This document shows, one piece after another, positions 16,449 through 26,300 of a stretch of 64,000 nt of DNA; within the stretch, counting starts at the first letter, position 1; the number at the start of each line of letters is the position of its first letter. This stretch comes from Betaproteobacteria bacterium. GTDB taxonomy: Bacteria; Pseudomonadota; Gammaproteobacteria; Burkholderiales; Usitatibacteraceae. Under the pieces are notes generated by a model. It was given only the letters and a program-made list of their open reading frames with translations, made no database searches and was not told the origin of the DNA. The stretch covers positions 1,178,001 to 1,242,000 of the forward strand of contig JADKJU010000002.1 in the NCBI GenBank assembly GCA_016720855.1, in the 5' to 3' direction. A program made the translations under genes and the position numbers.

Positions 16449-17480
16449 ATGAAGACCCGGATTTTCGTCCTCGCCACGCTCACTGCCGCCGTCGCGGCCT
16501 GCAGTTCCATCCCGGAGCGCAACACGGCTCTCGACCAGGCCCGCGGCCGCTACCATTCGGCCCAGGGCGACCCGCAGGTCACCACGCTGGCGCCCGATGA
16601 GTTGAGGCGTGCCGGCGAATCGCTTCGCGTGGCCGAGAAGGCCTGGGCCGACGATGGCACGACGGCCACCGTGAATCACCTTGCCTACATGACCAGCCAG
16701 CGCGTGACGATTGCGCAGGAGACCGCTTCGAGCCGGGCCTCGCAGGCCGTCACCGCAGGCGCCGCCGCCGATCGCGACAACATGCGGCTCGCCGTTCGCA
16801 CCTACGAGGCCGATTCGGCCAAGCGGCAGCTCGTCGTGTCCCAGGAAAACAACGCGCGCACGATCACTGCGCTGGCCGAGGCCGATGCGGCAGCCGAGCG
16901 CGACAGGATGCGGCTCGCCGCGCGCACCAACGAGGCGGACGTGGCGCAACAGCAGCTCGCGCTGTCCCGGCAGAGCAATGCGCAGAAGTCCGCGGCACTG
17001 GCCGAGGCCGATGCCGCCGCCTTGCGCGGGCAGGCCAGGATCGAACGCCGCGACGCGCGAGTGAGCGACCTCGAGATGCAGCTCAAGGACCTCAATGCGA
17101 GGAAGACCGAGCGCGGCATGGTGGTGACCCTGGGCGACGTGCTGTTCGACAGCGGCCAGGCGCGACTCCTGCCCGAAGGCGCGCGCAACATGGTCAAGCT
17201 GGCGGAAGTCTTCAAGCGCGATTCGCACCGCAAGGCCTCGATCGAGGGATACACCGACAGCACCGGCGCCGCGAGCGCCAACTACGACCTGTCGGGGCGC
17301 CGCGCCAATGCGGTAATGGCGGAGCTGGTGAACCTTGGCGTGCCGGCGGATCGCCTGAGCATGCAGGCCCATGGCTCGGACAACCCGGCAGCCAGCAACG
17401 CGACCGCGGCAGGACGGCAGATGAACCGCCGGGTGGAGATCGTGTTCGCCCCGCAGGGCGAAGACATCTCGATGCGGTAG
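16449..17480 (+). CDS. OmpA-family peptidoglycan-binding lipoprotein with N-terminal DUF4398 domain
   Basis: 343 residues. A lipobox (VAAC, Cys ~18) is followed by a DUF4398-like helical domain to about residue 110, then a long coiled coil with three near-repeats of about 35 residues (AAADRDNMRLAVRTYEAD; AAAERDRMRLAARTNEAD; ALAEADAAALRGQARIERRD). The C-terminal ~115 residues are an OmpA domain: GDVLFDSGQARLLPEG, IEGYTDSTGAASANYDLSGR and RRVEIVF. It should tether the outer membrane to peptidoglycan. A good AGGAG site precedes the ATG. Cotranscribed with the DUF4398 lipoprotein just upstream. Confidence 0.93.
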   Translation: MKTRIFVLATLTAAVAACSSIPERNTALDQARGRYHSAQGDPQVTTLAPDELRRAGESLRVAEKAWADDGTTATVNHLAYMTSQRVTIAQETASSRASQAVTAGAAADRDNMRLAVRTYEADSAKRQLVVSQENNARTITALAEADAAAERDRMRLAARTNEADVAQQQLALSRQSNAQKSAALAEADAAALRGQARIERRDARVSDLEMQLKDLNARKTERGMVVTLGDVLFDSGQARLLPEGARNMVKLAEVFKRDSHRKASIEGYTDSTGAASANYDLSGRRANAVMAELVNLGVPADRLSMQAHGSDNPAASNATAAGRQMNRRVEIVFAPQGEDISMR

Positions 17481-17547
17481 CGGCGGGGCGGGCCCTCGTG
17501 TGGTGACGATTCCCGGTTCGCTGAATCGACCGGGCTGCGTCGCTGCC

Positions 17548-18249
17548 TCAGGCGGGGGCCCCGAACATCGCGCCCACGCCGGCGGTGATCGCCATCGCGA
17601 GGGCACCCCAGAAAGTGACCCGCCACGCGCCCGTGAGAACGTCCGCGCCGCCGACGCGTGCCGCAATGGCGCCCAGCAAGGCCAGGAAGGCGAGCGAGGT
17701 TCCGGAAACCCAGGCAATCAGGCCCTGCGCCGGCGCCAGGGCCGTCACGGCCAGCGGCAGCACGGCGCCCACTGCGAAGCTCGCGGCCGAGGCCAGGGCG
17801 GCCTGGAGAGGCTTCGCGCTCAGGGCCTCGGAGATGCCGAGCTCATCGCGCGCGTGGGCCCCGAGCGCGTCGTGCGCCATCAATTGCCCGGAAACCTGGT
17901 TCGCCAGATCCGGCTCCAGCCCCCGGGCGACATAGATGGCCGCCAACTCGCGATGCTCCGCCGCGGGGTCGGTCTCGATCTCGATGCGCTCTCGCGCCAG
18001 GTCGGCCTTCTCCGTATCAGCCTGCGAATGGACGGAGACATACTCGCCCGCGGCCATCGACATCGCTCCGGCCACCAGCCCCGCGACGCCGACCACGAGG
18101 ATGCTCCCCTGGCTCGAGCCGGCCGCCGCGACGCCGACCACGAGACTGGCCGTCGAGACGATTCCGTCGTTGGCGCCGAGCACGGTGGCGCGCAGCCAGC
18201 CGATGCGATCGGTGCGGTGACGTTCGGCATGCCGGCGCGACGACTTCAT
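17548..18249 (-). CDS. VIT1/CCC1 transporter family protein
   Basis: 233 residues. The N-terminal hallmark GWLRATVLGANDGIVSTASLVVGVAAAG (split here by a few residues) is diagnostic of the VIT1/CCC1 family of vacuolar iron/manganese transporters; bacterial members are inner-membrane proteins likely exporting Fe(II) or Mn(II). Helices at about 25-50 and 55-70 flank MAAGEYVSV. A hydrophilic metal-binding insert follows (TEKADLARERIEIETDP ... ELAAIYVARGLEP), then three C-terminal helices. ATG 18249 gives the family's usual length; the frame stays open upstream but as antisense sequence. It converges on the OmpA-type gene. Confidence 0.92.
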   Translation of the reverse strand: MKSSRRHAERHRTDRIGWLRATVLGANDGIVSTASLVVGVAAAGSSQGSILVVGVAGLVAGAMSMAAGEYVSVHSQADTEKADLARERIEIETDPAAEHRELAAIYVARGLEPDLANQVSGQLMAHDALGAHARDELGISEALSAKPLQAALASAASFAVGAVLPLAVTALAPAQGLIAWVSGTSLAFLALLGAIAARVGGADVLTGAWRVTFWGALAMAITAGVGAMFGAPA

Positions 18250-18544
18250 GGGCCCTTGTCCCTTCGGGCCGATCCGAGGCTCGGCCGCGCAATCCCGTTG
18301 CCGAAAGTTTACCTGCGCTGCGGCTCGCCGTCGCTGCCGAACACGCGGTCCCGGAACGCGTCGGTCACGCGCTCGCGGAATGGAACCGGAATCGTGTGTG
18401 TTCCAGCGCACCGACAGGTGCCGTTCGCTCCTCCATCCTGAGCCTGTGTCCGCAGAGCATTCCGTGTCGGACACGACGGCTGAGCAGCTTCGACGACCAT
18501 ACCGGATCGCCGGACCGGCCGCCGAAACCTGAGAGGAACAAACC

Positions 18545-18862
18545 ATGAACATCCAATTCTTCCGCCGCACCGCCGCGGCCGCTCTCGTCATCGGCTTTGC
18601 GGCCATGGCCGGCTGCGCCTCGACTTCGCGCACCGAAGGCACGGGCGAATACGTCGATGACACCGTCATCACCACCAAGGTCAAGGCCGCGGTGCTCAAC
18701 GAACCGACCCTCAAGTCGGCCGAGATCAACGTCGAGACCTTCAAGGGCAAGGTGCAGCTCAGCGGTTTCGTCAACTCGCGTGCCGACATCGACAAGGCCG
18801 TGGCCGTGGCGCAAGCCGTCGGTGGCGTGAAGTCCGTCTCCAACGACATGAAGCTGAAGTAA
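18545..18862 (+). CDS. BON-domain periplasmic lipoprotein
   Basis: 105 residues. A lipobox (MAGC, Cys ~25) follows a typical signal peptide. Residues ~38-105 form one BON domain: DDTVITTKVKAAVLNEPTLK, INVETFKGKVQLSGFV and VGGVKSVSNDMKLK. BON domains bind phospholipid and occur in OsmY and DolP-like proteins that respond to envelope or osmotic stress. A GAGGAAC site lies just before the ATG. The 295 bp upstream hold no other gene, so it probably has its own promoter. Confidence 0.92.
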   Translation: MNIQFFRRTAAAALVIGFAAMAGCASTSRTEGTGEYVDDTVITTKVKAAVLNEPTLKSAEINVETFKGKVQLSGFVNSRADIDKAVAVAQAVGGVKSVSNDMKLK

Positions 18863-19004
18863 TGACGCAAGCCATGTCTGCCGTGGACACGGCGGATATG
18901 TCCGGCTGCCGGGCCCGCCCGATCCCCGCCGACGTCGATACGCCGTTGCGAAGGTCGGGGGCGGGCGGTCCGCGGAATCGCAAACGCTGTGCAAAGGATC
19001 AATC

Positions 19005-19619
19005 ATGAACAAGTTCAATTTCACCGCACTAGCGGCCGCTTTCTGCCTCGCCATGAGCACCGGCGCGATCGGTGCCACCCTGTCGAAGGCGGAGCACAAG
19101 TCCGCCAAGGAAGACGTCGAATCCCGCTACAAGTCCGAGGCGGAGGCCTGCAAGGCGATGAGCGGCAACACGAAGGACATCTGCATCGAGGAAGCCAAGG
19201 GGCGCGCCAAGATCTCCAAGGCAGAACTCGAGGCGAGCTTCAGCCCCTCCGACAAGCACAGCTACGATGTGCGAGTGGCGAAGGCCGATGCCGCGTATGG
19301 GGTAGCCAAGGAAAAGTGCGATGACTTCGCCGGAAACGCGAAGGACGTCTGCCGCAAGGAAGCGAAGAGCGCGCACGTTGCCGCCAAGGCGAACGCGAAG
19401 CTCGCCGAAAAGACCGCCGATGCCAATGCCTCCGCGGCCGAGAAGACGAATGATGCCAAGGCGACGGCCCGGGCCAAGACCAATGACGCGGTGAGGGATG
19501 CGACGGCCGAGAAGGCCGAGGCCGCCTATGCAGTGGCGAAGCAGAAATGCGACGCGTATGCCGGCGACGCCAAGGCCAACTGCATCAAGGACGCCAAGGT
19601 TCGCTACGGGCAGTCCTGA
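19005..19619 (+). CDS. secreted helical protein with three Cys-pair repeats
   Basis: 204 residues with a signal peptide (cleavage after GAIGA, ~residue 24). The mature part contains three copies of a ~26-residue module with two cysteines exactly 11 positions apart: Cys49/Cys60, Cys105/Cys116 and Cys182/Cys193, in the pattern 'Y.(V/S)AK.KCD..AG(N/D)AK..C.K.AK'. Between modules 2 and 3 lies an Ala/Lys/Asp-rich helix (EKTNDAKATARAKTNDAV). Each pair probably forms a disulphide clamp in a helical hairpin. Small exported proteins like this occur near BON and DUF883 genes in betaproteobacteria; function unknown. Confidence 0.8.
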   Translation: MNKFNFTALAAAFCLAMSTGAIGATLSKAEHKSAKEDVESRYKSEAEACKAMSGNTKDICIEEAKGRAKISKAELEASFSPSDKHSYDVRVAKADAAYGVAKEKCDDFAGNAKDVCRKEAKSAHVAAKANAKLAEKTADANASAAEKTNDAKATARAKTNDAVRDATAEKAEAAYAVAKQKCDAYAGDAKANCIKDAKVRYGQS

Positions 19620-19637
19620 ACGACGGAGACGAAAATC

Positions 19638-19988
19638 ATGGAAGCGATGGAAAAGCCGGTGATGGGGGCGGGTGACGTGGGTGGCGCGATAGCGCGCACG
19701 GTGGATCGCGCCTCGGGTAGCGCGCACAAGGCGATCGACAGGGCATCGGATGCGGCGCATCCCGCGGTGGAGCACATCGCCGCGGGTGCCCACGGGACGG
19801 TGGACAGGCTCGCCGGTGCGGCGACCCAGGCCGTCGATACGCTCGACCGCAGGGGCGGGCAGTTGCGGGGCGCGCAAGCGCAGTTCACCGAGAGCTGCCG
19901 CGGCTACGTCCGGGAAAATCCGCTCGCTTCGCTGGGAATCGCCGTCACCGCCGGATTCCTGCTGAGCTGGTTGCTGAAACGACGCTAG
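19638..19988 (+). CDS. DUF883-like / YqjD-type membrane-anchored protein
   Basis: 116 residues. The N-terminal ~85 residues are helical with repeated 'AxDRASxxAHxAVD' heptad-like segments. The C-terminus is ESCRGYVRENPLASLGIAVTAGFLLSWLLKRR, matching the ElaB/YqjD/DUF883 signature (RENP..S.GIA...GFLLS.LL.RR) with one membrane helix. Members are inner-membrane proteins that bind ribosomes in stationary phase in E. coli. It sits 18 bp after the Cys-repeat protein gene and 12 bp before the next small membrane gene, so these form an operon. Confidence 0.85.
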   Translation: MEAMEKPVMGAGDVGGAIARTVDRASGSAHKAIDRASDAAHPAVEHIAAGAHGTVDRLAGAATQAVDTLDRRGGQLRGAQAQFTESCRGYVRENPLASLGIAVTAGFLLSWLLKRR

Positions 19989-20000
19989 AGGGAGATCGTC

Positions 20001-20147
20001 ATGCTTTACACCATTGCCGTAGTGCTGTTGATCCTGTGGGTCCTCGGGCTGGTCACCTCGACCACCATCGGAGGCTTCGTCCACATCCTTCTGGTGATCG
20101 CGATCGTGATGATCCTGCTGCGGCTCATCAGCGGCCGCGGCGTGTAG
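20001..20147 (+). CDS. lmo0937-family small membrane protein
   Basis: A 48-residue protein that is almost all membrane: MLYTIAVVLLILWVLGLV, a short loop TSTTIGGFVH, and a second helix ILLVIAIVMILLRLISG. This is the lmo0937-family pattern (two helices with a GG-F-HILLVIAI centre). A GGAGA Shine-Dalgarno lies six bases before the ATG, and the gene follows the DUF883-like gene by 12 bp. Family members are common in stress-gene clusters; no biochemical function is known. Confidence 0.88.
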   Translation: MLYTIAVVLLILWVLGLVTSTTIGGFVHILLVIAIVMILLRLISGRGV

Positions 20148-20320
20148 CAGCGCCCCGCGCCTTGACGCTGCAACGCCAGGTGGCGCGGGATTGTCTTTGC
20201 GAGGCCGCCTTGGCGTCGGAGCCGGCCTCGGTTGATGTGTAAGGGCGCAAGCCGCCGAAACGCAACGTCTCGCATTCCGGAGGTTCTGCTGTTGCCACCC
20301 GGAGGAGAGCCCGACTCGCC

Positions 20321-23300
20321 ATGCCGTTGATGCAATCGAAGCGTGTCCGCTGGGGGGAGTTCTGGCGCGGCACCGGCCTGGCGAAGTCCGCTGGCGAGGC
20401 GCCGCTTCGTGCGGAGCTGTTCAGCGCCGACCAGATGGAAGAGCACGGTCGAACGTTGGCGGCGGCGCACAAGCTGAGCCCGCGACGTACCCGCAACCGT
20501 CTCCTGGCGCGGTTGGCCGACAACGAAGCCGTCCTGGTCGGCGCCGGCAACCTGCTGAAGTCGGCGCTCGAGACGAACCAGCGCATCGCGCCGGCCGGCG
20601 AATGGCTGCTCGACAACTTCTACCTGATCGAGGAGCAGGTCCGCACCGCCAGGCGGCACCTGCCGAAGGCCTACAGTCGGGAGCTGCCGCGCCTGCTGAG
20701 CGGCCCGTCCAGCGGGCTGCCCCGCGCGTACGACATCGCGCTGGCGGCCATTTCCCACGGCGACGGACGCGTGGACCCGGAAAGCCTGCGGCGCTTCGTG
20801 GCGGCCTACCAGACGGTGACGGCCCTGAAGCTGGGCGAATTGTGGGCGATCCCGATCATGCTTCGCCTGGCGCTGATCGAGAACCTGCGGCGCGTCTCGG
20901 CCCGGATCGCGGCCGGCACCACCGAGCGAAACCGCGCCGACGTCTGGGCGGACCAGATGATGGAGGTCGCCGAGCAGGATCCGAAGAGCCTCATTCTCGT
21001 GACCGCGGACATGGCGCGTTCCAATCCGCCGATGGTGAGTTCGTTCGTCGCGGAGCTCGCCCGCCGGCTGCAGGGACAAAGCCGTGCGCTGGCGTTGCCG
21101 CTCACGTGGATCGAACAGCGGCTGTCCGAGTCCAGCCTGACCATCGAGCAGCTGGTCCAGTCCGAGACCCAGGAGCAGGCCGCGGACCAGGTGTCGATGA
21201 GCAACAGCATCGGCAGCCTGCGCTTCCTGGGCGCGGTGGACTGGCGCGAGTTCGTCGAGTCGATGAGCATCGTCGAAAGGCAGCTCCGGGAGGACCCCGT
21301 CTACGTCGCGATGGATTTCGCCACCCGCGACCGCTACCGCCACGTGGTGGAAAAGGTGGCGAAAGCGAGCCCCCTCTCCGAGGGCGAGGTGGCGGGGCAG
21401 GCGATGCGTCTGGTGCGCGAGGCGTCGACCGGCCTGCCATCGCACGGCGAGGTCGACGCCCGCGCGTCGCATGTCGGGTTCTACCTGATCGACAAGGGAT
21501 CGCTCCGGCTCGAACACGCGGCGCAGGTGAAGGTGTCCGCCGCCGAGGGCCTGCGCAGGATGGGCCGCCGGCATTCCCTGCTGCTCTATCTGGGCGCGAT
21601 CGCGCTGTTCACCGGCATCCTTGCGGCAGGCCTCATGGCCATGGCGTACGACGAGGCGGCGCCCGATGCCTTGCTGGCGATGATCGGCATCCTGTCGCTC
21701 CTCGCCACCAGCCACCTGGCGGTGGCCCTGGTAAACCGGCTGGCCACGTCGTTCATCGCTCCGCATCCGCTGCCGCGGCTGGATTTTTCCGCAGGCATTC
21801 CGCCGCATTGCCGGACCCTGGTCGTGGTCCCGGCCATGCTGACCGGCGCCATGGCCATCGAGGACCTGGTCGAGGCGCTGGAAGTGCGCTTCCTCGCGAA
21901 CCGGGACGACAACCTGTACTTCGCCCTGCTCACGGACCACAAGGACGCCGGCGAGGAAACGCTGCCGGAAGACGCGCCGCTCGCGCAGCTCGCCCGCACT
22001 CGAATCGAGGCGTTGAACCGGAAGTACGGGAAGGGCAGCTTCTTCCTCTTCCATCGCGCGCGACGCTGGAACCCCCAGGAACGCTGCTGGATGGGCTACG
22101 AGCGAAAGCGCGGCAAGCTCGCGGAACTGAATGCGTTGCTGCGCGGCGGCTCGAAAGGCCTCTTCGCGCTCGTCGTGGGCGACACCCGCCTCCTGGCGAA
22201 CGTGAAATATGTGATCACCCTCGACACCGACACCCAGCTTCCCCGCGGCGCGGCGCAGCAGCTCGTGGCGACAATGGCGCACCCGCTGAATCGGCCGCGC
22301 TACGACGAAGCCAGGCAGTACGTGGCCGAGGGGTACGGCATCCTCCAGCCGCGCATGGCGGTGAGCCTTCCCGGAACCAGCCGGTCGCGCTATTCGCGCC
22401 TCTGCGGGAGCGAGCCCGGCATCGACCCGTATACCCGCACCGTGTCCGATGTCTACCAGGACCTGTTCGGCGAAGGCTCGTTCATCGGCAAGGGGATCTA
22501 CGACGTCGAGGCCTTCGAGCGCTCTCTCAAGGGACGGTTTCCCGAGAACCAGATCCTCAGCCACGACCTGCTCGAAGGGTGCTATGTACGCTCCGGCCTG
22601 CTGAGCGACGTGCAGCTGTACGAGGAGTATCCCGACCGGTACAGCGCGGACGTGAAGCGCCGCCATCGCTGGATCCGGGGGGACTGGCAGATCGCGCAGT
22701 GGCTGCTCTCGCGCGTGCCCGGGAGCGGCGATCGCGGATCGCGAGGGCGCGCCAATCCGCTCTCCGGACTTTCGCAGTGGAAGATATTCGACAACCTGCG
22801 GCGCAGCGTCGTGCCGGCGGCGCTGACGCTCATGCTGCTCGCCGGCTGGACGATCCTGTCGCCGGCCTGGTTCTGGACCGTGTCCGTGCTTGGAATCATG
22901 CTGGCGCCCCCCGCGCTGGCGTCGATCGTCGAACTGCTCTACAAGCCGGCCGATGCACCGCTGGGCCTGCACCTCGCCGCGGCAATGCGATCGGCGGGAC
23001 GCAACTTCGCCCTGGCGACGTTTGCGCTGGCCTGCCTGCCCCACGAGGCGTTCTTCAGTTTGCACGCGATCGCGCGCACCGCGGTGCGCATGCTGGTGAC
23101 CCGGACCCGCCTCCTTGAATGGACCGCCTCGAGCGAGTCGGATCAAAGCGGCACGCAGGGCGGCCACGGCGAGTTCGCGGCCACGCTTCGCCTGATGTGG
23201 ATCGGTCCGGTGATCGCCTGCGCCACGGCAATCCCTCTCGCGGCCTTCAGGCCCGCTGCCCTGGCCGTGGCCGCGCCGATTCTCCTGCTCTGGCTCGCCT

Positions 23301-26300
23301 CTCCCGCCATCGCCTGGTGGCTCGGACGGCCGCGGGCCCGCCGCGATTCCGCGCTCACGGCGGACGAGACTGCGTTCCTGCGCAGATTCGCCCGCAAGAC
23401 ATGGGCGTTCTTCGACCGCTTCGTCGGCCCCGGCGATCATTGGCTGCCGCCCGACAACTACCAGGAGCAGCCCGCCGCGGTGCTCGCGCATCGCACCTCC
23501 CCGACCAACATGGGCTTCGCGTTGCTCGCGAACCTGTCCGCGTACGACTTCGGCTACATCACGGGCGGACGGCTGGTCGAGCGCACGGCGAAAACGCTGG
23601 CCACGATGCAGGCGCTGGAGAGGTACCAGGGCCACTTCTACAACTGGTACGACACCCTCTCCCTGAAGCCGCTGCCGCCCCTCTACATTTCGTCGGTCGA
23701 CAGCGGGAATCTCGCCTGCCATCTGCTCACGCTGCGCCCGGGCCTCGCTGCGCTTTGCGACGCGACGATCCTGGGGGCGCGATGGCTGGAGGGCTTTTGC
23801 GACACGCTGGGCCTGCTGGGCGACAATCGGTCCGTGCAGGAGCTGGAGACCGCTCGGCGAACTCCGCCAACGACCCTGCGCACGGCCCGGGCCGTGGTCG
23901 AGAAGCTTGCCGCGCGCGCGGCGGAAATCGCAGCAGGCGCCGATGCCATCGCCGGGAGCGATATGCAGGAGTGGTCGCAGGCCCTCGCCCGGCAGTGCGG
24001 CGACGTGCTCGGTGAACTCGCATTCCTCTTCCCGGACGCCTCGAGCGAATTTCCGCGGGCAGGCGCCATCCCGACGCTGCGTGAACTTGCCGCACTCGAC
24101 GGCGAAACCGGCCAGCGCGCGAGGATGCGGATCGGTGAGATCGAGCGGCTGGGATGCCAGGCGGGCGAGCTTGCCGCCATGGAATACGACTTCCTGTTCG
24201 ACTCCGATCGCAAGCTGTTGTCCATCGGATACAACGTGGCCGAGGACCGGCGCGACTCGAGCTTCTACGATCTCCTGGCTTCCGAAGCACGCGCCGCCAG
24301 CTTCGTGGCGATCGCCCAGGGCATGCTGCCCCAGGAAAACTGGTTCGCTCTCGGACGCGTGCTCACCAGCGCGAGCGGGGAGTCCGCGCTCCTGTCTTGG
24401 AGCGGCTCGATGTTCGAGTACCTGATGCCGCTGCTGGTGATGCCGGCGTACGAGGACACGCTGCTCGATCAGACCTGCCGCGCGGCGGTCCAGCGGCAGA
24501 TCGCGTACGGAAACCAGCGCGGCGTGCCGTGGGGCATGTCCGAATCGGGCTACAACGCGGTCGACAGCAGCTTCAATTACCAGTACCGGGCGTTCGGCGT
24601 GCCCGGCCTCGGGCTCAAGCGCGGATTGACCGAGGATCTCGTCGTCGCCCCTTACGCCTCGGCGCTCGCGCTCATGGTGGCGCCCGCGCAGGCCTGCGCA
24701 AACCTGCAGCGGCTGGCAGGCGCGGGGCTCGAAGGAACATTCGGCTTCTATGAAGCGATCGACTACACGCCATCGCGCCTGCCGCGAGGCCAGTCGAGCG
24801 CGGTGGTGCATTCGTACATGGCGCATCACCAGGGCATGATTCTCCTGTCGCTCGACGGCCTGGTCCTGGACCGGCCGATGCAGAAGCGCTTCGCCTCGGA
24901 GCCGCTGTTCCAGGCGACGATGCTGCTGCTGCAGGAGCGGATTCCGAAGCCCACGGCGTTCCATTCGAGCACCGCCGGGCAGTTCGACATGCTCGCGCGC
25001 TCCAGCGGCCCGGAACTTCCCGTACGCGTGCTCGCGAGCGCCGACACCCCGATTCCCGAGGTCCAGCTGCTGTCGAACGGCAGGTACCACGTCATGGTGA
25101 CGAACGCGGGCGGCGGTTACAGCCGGTGGAAGGACATGGCGGTCACGCGCTGGCGCGAGGACAGCACCTGCGACAACTGGGGCGCCTTCTGCTACCTGCG
25201 CGACGTGGCGAGCGGCGAGTTCTGGTCGAGCGCGCACCAGCCGACCCTCAAGCGCCCGGACAGCTACGAAGCGATCTTCTCGGAGGCGCGCGCCGAGTTT
25301 CGCCGCAGCGATCACGATTACGAGACGCACACCGAAATCGTGGTGTCACCCGAGGACGACATCGAGCTGCGCCGGCTGCGCATCACCAACCGGGCTCGCA
25401 CGCGAAGGACGATTGAGGTCACGAGCTATGCCGAAGTGGTCCTCGCCTCGCCTGCCGCCGACGCGCTGCATCCGGGGTTCAGCAACCTCTTCGTGCAGAC
25501 CGAGATCCTCGGCGATCGCCAGGCGATCCTCTGCACCCGCCGGCCGCGTTCGGCGACGGAAGAGGCCCCCTGGATGTTTCACCTGATGGCCGTGCACGGG
25601 GCGGACGCCGGCAGAATTTCGTACGAGACCGACCGGGCGCGATTCATTGGCCGCGCGCGCACGGTAGCGTCCCCTCAAGCCATGACGGGGCCCGAAGCGC
25701 TCTCCGGAAGCCAGGGTTCTGTGCTGGATCCGATCGTGGCGATCCGCCAGGGCATAACGCTCGATCCGGGACAGTCGGCGACGGTCGACATGGTCAGCGG
25801 CGTCGGCGAGTCGCGCGACGCGTGCCTGACCCTCGTCGGCAAGTACCACGACCGCAACCTTGCCGATCGCGTCTTCGACCTGGCGTGGACGCACAACTGG
25901 GTGACGCTCAGGCAGATCAATGCGAGCGAGTCCGACGCGCAGCTCTACGGCCGGTTGGCGAGTTCCGTCCTCTACGCCAATTCGTCGCTTCGCGGCGAGC
26001 CCGGCGTGCTTCAGCGCAACCGCCGCGGCCAGTCCGGGCTCTGGGGCTATGCCATATCCGGCGACCTGCCGATCGTGCTGCTGCAGATCGCGGACGCGGA
26101 AAACATCGAGCTGGTGCGCCAGCTGGTGCAGGCCCACGCCTACTGGCGCCTGAAGGGGCTGGCCGTGGACCTGGTGATCTGGAACGAAGACCACGCCGGA
26201 TACCGCCAGGCGCTCCAGGAACAGATCGTGGGACTGATCGCGGCGGGGATCGAGGCCCACGTGGGGGAGCGGCCGGGCGGCATCTTCGTGAGGCGCGCGG

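Noticed and set aside
20006..25330. 1774-codon open frame on the minus strand opposite the glucan synthase, with a 783-codon one at 25346-27697
   Set aside because: Arg/Ala/Gly/His-rich with no recognisable domain, and it mirrors the codons of a clearly real gene. Long antisense frames are expected where third positions are almost all G or C.
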